A DNA stretch of 37,712 bases from a bacterium. Its GTDB lineage: Bacteria; UBP14; UBA6098. This document shows positions 18,177-27,289 of the stretch, piece after piece. The DNA lies in NCBI GenBank assembly GCA_023145965.1, contig JAGLDC010000061.1:1-37712 (forward strand). The letters run 5' to 3'. Below the pieces are notes generated by a model. The model was not told where the DNA came from. It did no database searches and was given only the letters and a program-made list of their open reading frames with translations. Each line of letters opens with the position of its first letter. Positions within the stretch are counted from its first letter, which is position 1. A program made the translations under genes and the position numbers.

Positions 18177-18224
18177 TCAAATAGGCATTTGCCTATTTGA
18201 CAATAAAGCCAGAATGGGTATAAT
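18177..18224 (+). promoter_or_regulatory. Near-perfect sigma-70 promoter overlapped by a palindromic operator candidate
   Basis: TTGACA (18197-18202), 16 bases, TATAAT (18219-18224): both hexamers are exact consensus. A perfect 10-bp inverted repeat, TCAAATAGGC (18177-18186) and GCCTATTTGA (18191-18200) with loop ATTT, overlaps the -35 element by four bases. A strong promoter covered by a palindrome suggests tight repression. The predicted start is near 18231, about 35 bases before the DUF4159 ATG. Confidence 0.65.
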
Positions 18225-18264
18225 TCAGGGATTTTAGGTATGAAATATGCGTTAAAGTAATATT

Positions 18265-18945
18265 ATGAAAATATCGATTCTAAATAAATATCTGCTCTAT
18301 GCATTAATCGTCCTCACGGCGATGGCCTTTGCCCAAGACAAGCCTACAGTGCCTTTCACTGTTGCACGCCTTAAATATTCCGGCTCTGGCGATTGGTATG
18401 CCAATCCGTCATCACTTCCAAACCTACTTGAATATGTGGGAAAAAATACCGGCATCCCGGCAGTTTTCACAGGCAAATATATCGAACCCTCCGACGACGA
18501 TTTTTTCAATTATCCATATCTTTATATGACCGGCCACGGCGATGTCCGTTTCTCGGAACACGATGTCGCGCGGATGCGCGAATATTTGACCAACGGAGGT
18601 TTTATACATGCCGACGACAATTATGGTATGGATAAATCGCTTAGGCGGGAAATAAAACGAATTTTTCCCGATAAAGAACTCGTCGAGTTACCATTCGACC
18701 ACGAGATCTACCATTGTTTTTTCAATTTTCCCCAGGGACTACCTAAAATCCATGAACACGATGGCAAACCCCCGCAGGGATTCGGAATATTCCACGAAGG
18801 CCGACTTGTCTTGTATTACACCTATGAAACCGATCTGGGCGATGGCTGGGAAGATTCAGATGTTCACAATGATCCACCCGAAAAGCGCGAAGAAGCTCTC
18901 AAAATGGGAACCAATATCGTAGTATATACCCTCACTCGACTATGA
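18265..18945 (+). CDS. DUF4159-family secreted protein
   Basis: 226 residues with an N-terminal signal peptide (about 1-23, ending AMAFAQ). The body matches DUF4159, a class-I glutamine-amidotransferase-like fold: FTVARLKYSGSGDWYANPSSLPNLLEY, YLYMTGHGDVRFSE, REYLTNGGFIHADDNYGMD and HEIYHCFFNFPQGLP are all family hallmarks. Family members have no proven enzyme activity that I know of. They sit mainly in MoxR/Bat (aerotolerance-type) operons beside DUF4175 proteins. Here the DUF4175 gene follows with a 4-base ATGA overlap. The protein should act outside the cytoplasmic membrane. The ATG at 18265 lacks a clear Shine-Dalgarno sequence, but the signal peptide begins there. Confidence 0.82.
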   Translation: MKISILNKYLLYALIVLTAMAFAQDKPTVPFTVARLKYSGSGDWYANPSSLPNLLEYVGKNTGIPAVFTGKYIEPSDDDFFNYPYLYMTGHGDVRFSEHDVARMREYLTNGGFIHADDNYGMDKSLRREIKRIFPDKELVELPFDHEIYHCFFNFPQGLPKIHEHDGKPPQGFGIFHEGRLVLYYTYETDLGDGWEDSDVHNDPPEKREEALKMGTNIVVYTLTRL

Positions 18946-21900
18946 AATCTGCCAAAAAGAAAATATATAGCTTTCTTAACTCGGCAAAAAACAGATATAT
19001 ATCTGTCGAGGCAATTGGGGGACTGCTTCTCTCTTTAGCAGCAATCATTGGTTTTGCTCTGCTTTTAAGCCTTATAAACGGGCTTTTCTTCATGGATTCA
19101 GGCACGCGAACAGCCTTTTTTCTGGCATGGATTGCTGTAATTATAATAACTTTCGGAGTTTGGGTAATTTTGCCCTTTATAAAAAGGCCTAAGCTTCGCA
19201 CTATCGCAATAGACCTCGAAAGGGCATATCCCATCCTGAAAACGCGCTTGGTCTCGGCTTACGATTTATTGAAAATAGATTCTAAACGCTTGGGGTACTC
19301 CAGCGGACTGATAGAGGCCGCGATTATCGATGCCGGGGAATCCATCGAAGACTTGAAACCCGGAAAAATCGCACGATTATCCTCGCTTCGAGAAAAATCG
19401 GCCTTTCTAGGACTTGCTCTAATCACATCTCTAGGGCTTTTTAGCGCTTTTCCAGCGACGTTCCGCAACGGCCTTTTAAGAGGAACCCATCCTTTTGCTG
19501 ATTTGCCTCGCCCTACCTTGACCACGCTCGAAGTTACCCCCGGAGACACCCAGATCACCAAATACGATGACCTCGAGATAAAAATCGAGGCTATGGGCAA
19601 AATGCCCGATAAAGTCGTTATCTATCGGCAATTTGAAAACGAACGCGAAGAACGCGCATACCAAGCTATCCGTGAGGATAATGACCACCACACATGGAGT
19701 TTCGTTTACGAGGATATTAAACGCGATTTCATGTATCGAGTCGAAGGCGGGGATTTCATAGGCACGCCATTTGCCGTAAAAGTTGTTGATCGTCCGAGGA
19801 TTATCAATTTGAGCCTTACACTGAATTTTCCAAACTACACAGGTATCGCAACACAACACCTTCAGGAAAACGAGGGCTCAATCGATGTGCCCTATGGAAC
19901 TTATGTTACTATCGAGGCACGCTTTTCTAAAGATATTGTCTTTGGAGCACTGGAATTTTCCGATTCAACCGAGAAAAAAATCGAAATTGACGAGCGAACC
20001 GGTAAAACAAGATTTAGAGCGCTTAAAAACTATAGCTATCATATCGCAGCCGTCGATGCTGAAAGCCTCTCCAATGATGACCCCATCGAATACTCCATCC
20101 GTGTGCGCACCGACGAATATCCTTCGGTAGAAATAACCTTCCCGGCAACGGACGTTCAGCTTAATGAAAACTTGGAAATACCCCTCGCCTTTATTGCCGA
20201 GGACGATTATGGTTTCTCGAAATTCGTAATCACTCACATTATTCAAAATTCTCCTGAAGATACAATCCGTCATAGGATAGACGCGAATATTGCCGGCCTT
20301 CGGCAGGTTGGAATAAACTATCTCTGGGACTTGGAGCCTCTTGCCCTCGTGCCAGAGGATGTCATTTTATATTGGGTCGAGGCTTATGATAACGATGCGC
20401 TCACCGGTCCAAAGATGGATGCTAGTAAGGTATATTCGGCGCGCTTCCCAAGCATCGATGAAATAATCGAGGAAATCACCGACGAACGCGAGATGCAGGT
20501 TATGGATATGGAGGAGGTTGCTCGAAAGGAACGAGATATCAGTAAAGACATATCAGACATCACGCGCGAACTTAAGGCAGAACGCGAGGTTAGCTACGAA
20601 CAAAGAGAAGACCTTCGCGAAGCTCTTCAAAAACAAGAACAACTCCTTGAAGAACTCGAAAAAACCGCCGACGAATACCAAAAAACCACCGATAAGGTAG
20701 TCGATCAGCAGATGGCGGCATCGGAGATAGTCGAGAAGATGATGGAAATTCAAAAGCTTCTCGATGAAGTCGCAACCGAGAAAATGCGTGAGTCGATGAA
20801 ACAACTTCAGGAAGCACTCGATTCCATGGACCCTGAAGAACTGCGCCGCGCTGCAGAGCAATTCCAACTCTCGCAAGAAGAGCTTATGGAGAGGCTCGAC
20901 CGCACACTTTCACTTCTTAAGCGTATGCAAATTGAGCAACGCGTCGAGGATATGAAAAACCTTGCTGAAAAACTCAATGAAATGCAAGAGCAAGTGAGCG
21001 AAGGTCTCAAAAAAGGTGAGATGTCTAAAAACGAAGCAGAGCGAATGCAGGATAGAATAACAAAAGGAAGCGAGTTATTGGAAAAAGGCACCGAAGAGCT
21101 TTCCAAGATGATGGAGGAGTTCGAGGATATGCCTTCAGAAGCCGCGAAAAAGATATCCGATAGTATGAAAAATAACAGCCCGAGAAAAAAATCTTCGCAA
21201 TGCAAAGGCTCGATGCAATCTGGGGCGATGAAGCAATGTCAGGGGCAATCCAAAGAGCTTTCCGAGCAATTCGAACAACTCGAGAATCAATTTGCCCAGA
21301 TGCAACAACAGATGCAACAACAGATGTCAGCAGAGCTTATGGCCGAGATAAGAAAAGCTGTATTCGACCTTTTGGACCTTTCTTCTCGCCAGGAGGAACT
21401 TACAGGACTTATCTCCACCGACCTTAGGAACTTCGACCTCGCCAGAAGCCTCGTCATTGATGGTTCAAACATACGCTCCGCACTTCAGCGCGTGACCGTT
21501 GCTGTTATGAATATTGCAAATAAGAACTTCATGATACCACCCAGCATCGGTGCGCTTTTAGGCAATGCCAACAGGCAGGTCGATGCTATGCTCGAGGACC
21601 TCGCCCAAGGGCGCGGATATGGTGCACATCCGAGAGGTTTAGAAGCAATGGCTTCAATGAATGTGGCAGCGGAGAAACTTCTCGAAACCATGGACCAGAT
21701 GAACAGTTCCTCCAGTTGTAGCGGTTCGCAGAGTTTCTTCCAACAAATGCAAAGTATGTGCGATAAGCAAGGACAGATTAATTCGATGACCATGCCCATG
21801 CTTCAAGGTCAAAAACCGGGCGGCTTATCTCTCGACCAGCAAGCCGCAGCGGCTCGCCTTGCCGCCGAGCAGGAGGTCGTGCAGAAAAGTGTGCAACAGC

Positions 21901-22298
21901 TATCTAAAGAGGCTTCCGAGCGATCCGATATTGCAGGCCGAATGGACGATATAGTCGATGAGATGGAGGAAGTTGTCAAAGAACTTCGCTCTAAGAACGC
22001 CAGCGAAAGAACGCTTCAACGCCAGGACCGAATTCTTAGCCGGATGCTCGATATGCAGAAATCGCTTCACAGGCAAGAATACGAGGAAAAACGGAAAAGC
22101 AGAACGGGCGAAAATAAAGCTCGAAGAAGCCCAGATAGTCTTCCAGAGGACTTCGGGGAGCGCAGGGACGTGCTCCAACAGCAACTGCTTCGAGCGCTTA
22201 ACCAACCATATCCGAAGGAATACGAGACCTTGATAAAGGACTATTTTAAAGCGCTCAGAGACAACGGAACAACCAATCCGGTGCAAGATGAAAACTAA
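18942..22298 (+). CDS. DUF4175-family membrane protein with long coiled-coil
   Basis: 1,118 residues. Three membrane segments lie near the N-terminus at about 24-50, 58-80 and 153-172, a layout seen in DUF4175 proteins. Then come beta-rich periplasmic domains (about 185-500) and a long charged helical region (about 510-800, for example EQREDLREALQKQEQLLEELE). A Gln/Met-rich stretch contains MQQQMQQQM, followed by further helices to the end. DUF4175 proteins accompany DUF4159 and MoxR/Bat proteins and are thought to be envelope-spanning components; the biochemical role is unknown. The start overlaps the DUF4159 stop by 4 bases and the end overlaps the TPR gene by 11 bases, so all three are probably translated together. 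Confidence 0.82.
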   Translation: MKSAKKKIYSFLNSAKNRYISVEAIGGLLLSLAAIIGFALLLSLINGLFFMDSGTRTAFFLAWIAVIIITFGVWVILPFIKRPKLRTIAIDLERAYPILKTRLVSAYDLLKIDSKRLGYSSGLIEAAIIDAGESIEDLKPGKIARLSSLREKSAFLGLALITSLGLFSAFPATFRNGLLRGTHPFADLPRPTLTTLEVTPGDTQITKYDDLEIKIEAMGKMPDKVVIYRQFENEREERAYQAIREDNDHHTWSFVYEDIKRDFMYRVEGGDFIGTPFAVKVVDRPRIINLSLTLNFPNYTGIATQHLQENEGSIDVPYGTYVTIEARFSKDIVFGALEFSDSTEKKIEIDERTGKTRFRALKNYSYHIAAVDAESLSNDDPIEYSIRVRTDEYPSVEITFPATDVQLNENLEIPLAFIAEDDYGFSKFVITHIIQNSPEDTIRHRIDANIAGLRQVGINYLWDLEPLALVPEDVILYWVEAYDNDALTGPKMDASKVYSARFPSIDEIIEEITDEREMQVMDMEEVARKERDISKDISDITRELKAEREVSYEQREDLREALQKQEQLLEELEKTADEYQKTTDKVVDQQMAASEIVEKMMEIQKLLDEVATEKMRESMKQLQEALDSMDPEELRRAAEQFQLSQEELMERLDRTLSLLKRMQIEQRVEDMKNLAEKLNEMQEQVSEGLKKGEMSKNEAERMQDRITKGSELLEKGTEELSKMMEEFEDMPSEAAKKISDSMKNNSPRKKSSQCKGSMQSGAMKQCQGQSKELSEQFEQLENQFAQMQQQMQQQMSAELMAEIRKAVFDLLDLSSRQEELTGLISTDLRNFDLARSLVIDGSNIRSALQRVTVAVMNIANKNFMIPPSIGALLGNANRQVDAMLEDLAQGRGYGAHPRGLEAMASMNVAAEKLLETMDQMNSSSSCSGSQSFFQQMQSMCDKQGQINSMTMPMLQGQKPGGLSLDQQAAAARLAAEQEVVQKSVQQLSKEASERSDIAGRMDDIVDEMEEVVKELRSKNASERTLQRQDRILSRMLDMQKSLHRQEYEEKRKSRTGENKARRSPDSLPEDFGERRDVLQQQLLRALNQPYPKEYETLIKDYFKALRDNGTTNPVQDEN

Positions 22299-24033
22299 GT
22301 TCGTTATATTGTTCCTATTAATATTGTGTATCGCTCTTTTTGCTGATACATCAAGAGATATCGAGCTTTCGAGAAGGTATGTCGCTCTTGGTAAATTCGA
22401 GGAAGCACGCCTGCTATTAGAACCTCTTTTCGAGCAACAACCCGAGAATCAAAATATCCGCCTTCTACTTAAACAGGTTTATCTAGCCTTGAAGGATAAC
22501 ACTTCCTTATTGCAGCTTATCGAGGCAGAGCTCGCAAATAACCCCAATGATGCCAACCTCTGGATAGAAGTCGGCAATGCTTCGCTTTCATCTGGCAACG
22601 AAGAGAAAGCGAAAAAGGCCTATAAAAATGCGGTCAAACTTGTTCCCAATGACAAGAATAAGATGCTCGACATTTATCGATCATACATGACCTGGGGATA
22701 TACCACAGAGGCGGCGGAATTACTTATCTCAGCTCGTAAAAGGGGAGGGAATAATGCATCATATGCCCTCGAGATCGCAAGTATTTACGAGATCGGCGGT
22801 AAATGGTCAAAAGCTGCAGACGAATACGCGCTCTATTTGCAGGAGTTCCCTGACCGCTTTCCAGATATCGAGCGCCGCATGAACGAAATTTCCGCCGACC
22901 CCGAACAGCTCGACGACCTTGCCGATGCAGTGGTGAAACTCAAGGACAACGGCATAGAGGGTGACAGGATAAACCGTATGTTAGCGAGACTCAGGGTGCG
23001 CCAGCGGGATTACCTTGCAGCAGTTAAAAGCCTTATCGATGCGGAAACCAAACGCAAGATGAAGGGCATTTATGTTCTTGGATTCATGCGCGAAGCACTA
23101 GCTGCCGGCGCCCACGATGCCGTGATATATGCCGGTGAATATCTCGCGGATGCCGAGCCTCGCTATACGCAAGAATCTAATCTTACAATGGCCTATTCGC
23201 TCAAAGCCCAAAACCGGATTGATGAGGCCGAAAACCTTTTAAAGAAACTTATCAAAAGCAAAACTCCGGCTATCGCAGGAGAAGCACTTGTTTTATTTGG
23301 CAGGATCGACCTCGAGAACAAAAAGGATCTTAAAGCCGCGCGCGAGATGTTCACTGAAGCCATCGAAAGCTACCCGAAAATCGAACAAACTGCCTTTGCC
23401 TATCGGGGGCTGACGGAGGTTTATTTTCGCAATAATGACTTTTCTTCCGCCGAACAGGTATTCACCAAACGGCGCACAATAGCGCCGGACGATCCATGGG
23501 CGTTATTTGGGCTTGGAGAACTCGCCTTTTTCCGTGGATCAACGGACACGGCAGGTGCCTATTTTAGGGGTGTAGTCTTGAGCTTCCCAAAATCGGAGGA
23601 AGCCAACGATGCCGTGCAATATCTAGCTCTCTTGGCCGATGCCTCCTCAGGCGCGGATATGTCCGAGATAACCTCTGCATTTGCCGCTCTGCGTAAAGGC
23701 GACTCTGAAACTGCGCTTTTAAAATTCGATTCGATAATCGAAGAACACTCCTCGCAACCATGGGCAGACCTTATATTATGGGAACGCGCACAGCTTAGGC
23801 TGAGCCTTGGGGATAAAATGGGCTGTCGAACCGATCTTAAATCCATCTCAGAGCTTTTTCCCGATGGGTATCACGCCTCACAAGCCGTGGAAATACTGGG
23901 TGATCTGGCATTGGAAAGCGGCGACCTTCAAGCAGCAACTCACTATTTCAACCAAATATTGACAGAACATCCCTCTGCTGTAAATATCGAAAGGGTCAGG
24001 AATAAGCTTAAAGCAATTCCGGGGAACATTTGA
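22288..24033 (+). CDS. Secreted tetratricopeptide-repeat protein
   Basis: 581 residues with a signal peptide (MKTKFVILFLLILCIALFA) and many TPR-type helical pairs along the whole length. Examples are RRYVALGKFEEARLLLEPLFEQQPENQNIR (about 30-58), GNASLSSGNEEKAKKAYKNAVKLVP, and near the C-terminus GDLALESGDLQAATHYFNQILTEHPSA. TPR proteins scaffold protein complexes. Located in the periplasm or envelope and co-translated with DUF4175, it is a candidate assembly partner of that complex, as TPR proteins are in Bat operons. It overlaps the preceding gene by 11 bases and the PrmC gene by 4. Confidence 0.78.
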   Translation: MKTKFVILFLLILCIALFADTSRDIELSRRYVALGKFEEARLLLEPLFEQQPENQNIRLLLKQVYLALKDNTSLLQLIEAELANNPNDANLWIEVGNASLSSGNEEKAKKAYKNAVKLVPNDKNKMLDIYRSYMTWGYTTEAAELLISARKRGGNNASYALEIASIYEIGGKWSKAADEYALYLQEFPDRFPDIERRMNEISADPEQLDDLADAVVKLKDNGIEGDRINRMLARLRVRQRDYLAAVKSLIDAETKRKMKGIYVLGFMREALAAGAHDAVIYAGEYLADAEPRYTQESNLTMAYSLKAQNRIDEAENLLKKLIKSKTPAIAGEALVLFGRIDLENKKDLKAAREMFTEAIESYPKIEQTAFAYRGLTEVYFRNNDFSSAEQVFTKRRTIAPDDPWALFGLGELAFFRGSTDTAGAYFRGVVLSFPKSEEANDAVQYLALLADASSGADMSEITSAFAALRKGDSETALLKFDSIIEEHSSQPWADLILWERAQLRLSLGDKMGCRTDLKSISELFPDGYHASQAVEILGDLALESGDLQAATHYFNQILTEHPSAVNIERVRNKLKAIPGNI

Positions 24034-24857
24034 AAGCGCTCGAAGTAATAGCCACAGGAAAAGCGGTCTTGAATAACAACAAAATTGAAAATCCATCGCT
24101 CGAATCGCGGTGGATTTTAGCATTTATTCTAGACATAGCGCCAACAAGGCTTTACTTAAACCCGGAAATATCTAAAATGGACAAAGCAGAATTCGATGCT
24201 GCTATTGCTCGACGATGCGCAGGGGAACCGATACAGCTTATTCTCGGAGAATGGGAATTTTTCGGAAGGCGTTTCACTATTAAATCGAGGGTGTTTATCC
24301 CGAGACCGGAAACTGAAGGTTTAGTCGAGCTGGTCTTAGGTTTGCTCGATATTAATCAATCATTTGAGGGTCTCGAGGTTGGAGTCGGCAGTGGAGTTAT
24401 CAGCATCAGCATACTTAGCGAAATGCCATCCATTAGGATGACTGGCACGGATATTAATCAAAAAGCCCTCGAATCGACCTCTCGAAACGCCGAATCGAAC
24501 AGTGTTTCGGATAGGCTTAGTTTGTATTTAACCGACAATTTCAAACCAGAAGAAAAATTCGATTTTATTGTAAGCAACCCGCCATATGTTTTGTCGAGCG
24601 AGATGAGAAACCTTCATCGAGAGGTTAAATTCGATCCGCCAGAAGCACTCGATGGCGGTCCTGACGGCCTCGATGTCATCCGAAGCATTTCTATAATGGC
24701 ACAAAATTGGCTTAATCCAAAAGGTTTTATCGCGCTAGAAATACATGAGGAATCGGGTGTCGCAACAGCAGGTTTATTTCCCAAAAATGGTTTCTTAACT
24801 GAGATTCACAAAGATATTCACGGCAAAGATAGATATTTATTGGCTTTCAAGGAGTAA
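24030..24857 (+). CDS. prmC: Release factor glutamine N5-methyltransferase
   Basis: 275 residues from a TTG start that overlaps the previous stop by 4 bases, with GGGG six bases upstream as ribosome site. PrmC/HemK hallmarks are present: the N-terminal helical domain with RRCAGEPIQLILGEWEFFGRRF (about 61-82), FIPRPETE (about 89-96), the SAM-binding EVGVGSGVISI (about 105-115) and the catalytic NPPY (183-186). PrmC methylates the Gln of the GGQ motif in peptide-chain release factors 1 and 2 using S-adenosylmethionine, in the cytoplasm. It is often next to prfA, but not here; it sits in an envelope-gene run. The length is typical. Confidence 0.93.
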   Translation: MKALEVIATGKAVLNNNKIENPSLESRWILAFILDIAPTRLYLNPEISKMDKAEFDAAIARRCAGEPIQLILGEWEFFGRRFTIKSRVFIPRPETEGLVELVLGLLDINQSFEGLEVGVGSGVISISILSEMPSIRMTGTDINQKALESTSRNAESNSVSDRLSLYLTDNFKPEEKFDFIVSNPPYVLSSEMRNLHREVKFDPPEALDGGPDGLDVIRSISIMAQNWLNPKGFIALEIHEESGVATAGLFPKNGFLTEIHKDIHGKDRYLLAFKE

Positions 24858-24860
24858 AAC

Positions 24861-25592
24861 ATGGAAAGGAAGATTCAAAGGCTTAATTGGCATGAGTTTA
24901 CGGACATCATCGAGAGAATAAACGGAGTTATATTACCTATAGGCACTATGGAGGCACATGGGTGCACCAATCTCGGCACCGATATAACAATTCCGGAGTT
25001 TATTGCCGAACACCTTGCCGAAAGGCTCGACATGCTTATTGCGCCCTCGGTGAATTACGGTATCACTCGAACTCTGCTCCCACTTCCCGGATCGATGAGT
25101 GTTTCGAGTGAGCATTTCGAGGCTTATATCTTCGATATTGCTGAATCATTAATTCGCGCCGGTTTCAAGTTTGTAGTTTTTATGAATGGCCACGGAGGGC
25201 ATATCGACGAGCTTGCACGAGTCGCGCGTAAACTATGGGAAAAGACCTCGGGCAATAGTATTGTTTTGCATTGGTGGGAATTCTGCGAACCGCTGACAGA
25301 GAAGCTCCTCGGAGAGGCCGGCGGCCACTGCGGAACCGATGAAACATATATGGTTATGTCTGCTGATAACACCCTTGTAAAAAAAGAGGAAAACATTCAA
25401 AGAGAAAGCTTTCTGGTTCGTGATGGCGCATATCCATACCCTAATGGAGGCTCGATCTTGCTTTATAAAGAAGGGCAAGGAATGCCCCGCTTCGATGAAA
25501 ACGAGGCCAAGCAATACTCCGAAGCGGTATTGGATTATATCGAGAGTTACATCCGAGAAGTGTTGTCGGGATGGAAATTCCATAAGGTGTAG
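24861..25592 (+). CDS. Creatininase-family amidohydrolase
   Basis: 243 residues, with an AAGGAG-type ribosome site between the PrmC stop and the ATG. Creatininase-fold metal-binding features are visible: GTMEAHG (E31, H33), GTDI (D41), the central NGHGGH (109-114) and GGHCGTDET (about 154-162). Members hydrolyse cyclic or linear amides such as creatinine, or formamide intermediates in coenzyme biosynthesis (for example the MftE and ArfB types). The substrate cannot be read from this sequence. It is cytoplasmic, since no signal peptide is seen. A short near-palindrome (25584-25606) spans its stop codon. The function within this run is unclear and co-transcription with PrmC is likely. Confidence 0.82.
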   Translation: MERKIQRLNWHEFTDIIERINGVILPIGTMEAHGCTNLGTDITIPEFIAEHLAERLDMLIAPSVNYGITRTLLPLPGSMSVSSEHFEAYIFDIAESLIRAGFKFVVFMNGHGGHIDELARVARKLWEKTSGNSIVLHWWEFCEPLTEKLLGEAGGHCGTDETYMVMSADNTLVKKEENIQRESFLVRDGAYPYPNGGSILLYKEGQGMPRFDENEAKQYSEAVLDYIESYIREVLSGWKFHKV

Positions 25593-25696
25593 TTTAACTA
25601 CACCTTTGCCCGATAAAACGATAGCACCTCCGATATTTATGATTGATCGAGCGCATAATATGCTTAATCTTTCTAAAAAATCAAAAGGTAGGATAT

Positions 25697-27289
25697 ATGC
25701 AAAAACTCATTTTCTTAATGATATTGATTTGCACTGCAATAGTATCTCAGACCTCGCCGGAGGATTTCGATAGCCTCTCCGCAACCGAGGCAGCGGAAAT
25801 CGCTCCCGATTCGCTGAGGGAATCCCTTTTCGAAGCATATGCCGACGCATTGGGTAATTGGCAAGAGTTAGCTGCTTTTATCGAGAACTTCAGTGACAAT
25901 AATATCAAACTCGAATCCGCAATATGGCTAATCAATATAATGCCTCACCTTGACCGTTTACTGGCAACAAACCGAATTTTAACAGAACACCTCGAATTTG
26001 CCTATGCCGCTCGGGAAAAAGCACCATGGGGAATACCTGACAGCATGTTTTTGCCATATATATTGGCATATCGTTTAAGTTATGAACCGGTTACCCTCTG
26101 GCGCAAAATATTTTTCGATAAGTTTTCCAGCGAGGCATTCGGGACGGGAGACCCCAAAAAAGCAGCAAGAAAGATAAACGGGTGGATCGACGAAAATATC
26201 GACACCTCGGGATGGGATTTCTTTGGTGGGATGCAGTCCCCAGATATGACATACAAACGGAGGAAAGGCTCGCGCTCGGAAATCTCTTCACTTACAGTTG
26301 CCATTCTGAAATCACTTGGAATACCATCGCGAAATGCTTCGATTCGCACCGTTCGTGGTGAGGGCGCTTCCATGAACTGGGTAGAGGTTTTCGATGTTAA
26401 GGAAGACAGCTGGTTTCCTTTATATCCCGATTCTCCAGAGCATTTCGGAGATTTCGCCTATCCGGCGGAAAAATACCCCGGAGGAATAACCGTTGTCAAT
26501 GTAAAAAGCGCTTTCGAGTATGATTTCAATACCTCGAAATACACACCGATAGGCAAATTAAGGGTTTATATAAACCGCAGAGGCAAGCCTGTGGATAAAT
26601 GGGAGCATTTCAGCGTAACTGTTTTCAGTGGAGGCGCCTATTGGCCGCTCGATGAGATTGGAACGGCCACCGATTCAACGGGCATATTCGAATTTGAATT
26701 GGGCGTTGGTGAATATGTTCTCCAAAACGGCACTCGAGACAACACCGGAAGCGTGTGGGTGCAAACCTTTCCATTTGCAATAAAAGAAGGCGAAATCACG
26801 GAAATTGAAATAGAAGTTTCAGCGCCGCAGTATATGGAGGAGCAAACCGAATCAGGAATACTCCCGGTGTTCACACTTAACGACCTCTCTGGAAATCCTT
26901 TTACTCATACACAAATCAAAGCTAATAAACCGACTATACTGGCCATATTCGACCCAAAGGCTGAACCCTCTATTCGAGCGAAAACGGTTATAGACGGGCT
27001 TTCCGCCGAATTTGGCGATTCGATTAGGTTTTTTAATATCATAATCGAGGAAGATAACGACGAATCTCCCAAATACGATTCTGAAAGACGAACACTTATC
27101 GATAAAGGCGCCACGCTTACAATGAGTTTCCTCGGATACCACGAACTCGAGGCCCTTAAAATGGAAGCCCTGCCCGCAATCATTTTCTGCCCGGGAACCG
27201 ATTTGCGTTTCGAGGTTATCTCACGAGGGTATAATACTAGTCTCAAAAACTTGATCGAAGAAAGGATTGCGCTATGGCTTTCACGCTAG
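25697..27289 (+). CDS. Secreted transglutaminase-like / redoxin-like protein lacking catalytic residues
   Basis: 530 residues from the ATG at 25697, chosen because it follows AGGTAGGA and begins a clear signal peptide (MQKLIFLMILICTAIVSQT). An in-frame ATG at 25643 lacks both. Residues about 185-255 resemble a transglutaminase core (RRKGSRSEISSLTVAILKSLGIPSR ... NWVEVFD ... WFPLYPD). The expected catalytic Cys is Ser 194, the His before WVEV is Asn 227, and the Asp of the usual WxxLDP is Tyr 243. A beta-sandwich region follows (about 285-385). The C-terminal ~140 residues look redoxin/TlpA-like (LPVFTLNDLSGNP ... TILAIFDPKAEP) without a CxxC. It is probably a non-enzymatic periplasmic or surface protein. 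It overlaps the next gene by 16 bases. Confidence 0.68.
   Translation: MQKLIFLMILICTAIVSQTSPEDFDSLSATEAAEIAPDSLRESLFEAYADALGNWQELAAFIENFSDNNIKLESAIWLINIMPHLDRLLATNRILTEHLEFAYAAREKAPWGIPDSMFLPYILAYRLSYEPVTLWRKIFFDKFSSEAFGTGDPKKAARKINGWIDENIDTSGWDFFGGMQSPDMTYKRRKGSRSEISSLTVAILKSLGIPSRNASIRTVRGEGASMNWVEVFDVKEDSWFPLYPDSPEHFGDFAYPAEKYPGGITVVNVKSAFEYDFNTSKYTPIGKLRVYINRRGKPVDKWEHFSVTVFSGGAYWPLDEIGTATDSTGIFEFELGVGEYVLQNGTRDNTGSVWVQTFPFAIKEGEITEIEIEVSAPQYMEEQTESGILPVFTLNDLSGNPFTHTQIKANKPTILAIFDPKAEPSIRAKTVIDGLSAEFGDSIRFFNIIIEEDNDESPKYDSERRTLIDKGATLTMSFLGYHELEALKMEALPAIIFCPGTDLRFEVISRGYNTSLKNLIEERIALWLSR

Larger units (their letters stand above)
17680..18264. other. 585-base non-coding gap between divergent genes, with a G+C-rich structured core
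   Basis: The flanks are A+T-rich. About 17910-18000 is G+C-richer and holds a direct repeat GCTGGCGCG (17917-17925 and 17935-17943). It also holds a perfect 10-bp hairpin, CGAAATTTGC (17942-17951) and GCAAATTTCG (17959-17968) around a 7-base loop. Short minus-strand frames here (17859-18044 and 17912-18103) lack ribosome sites and recognisable content and were not called. The block may be a small RNA, a dispersed intergenic repeat or a protein-binding region. The two ends hold the promoters listed separately. Confidence 0.5.

Noticed and set aside
18240-18260. Six-codon frame (MKYALK) just upstream of DUF4159, ending 4 bases before its ATG
   Set aside because: It starts only about 10 bases after the predicted transcript start with no ribosome site; probably chance.
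25584-25606. Near-perfect palindrome at the creatininase stop codon read as a terminator
   Set aside because: The stem is A+T-rich and is followed by TGCCCG rather than a T-run, and the next gene lies 91 bases on; termination is not convincing.
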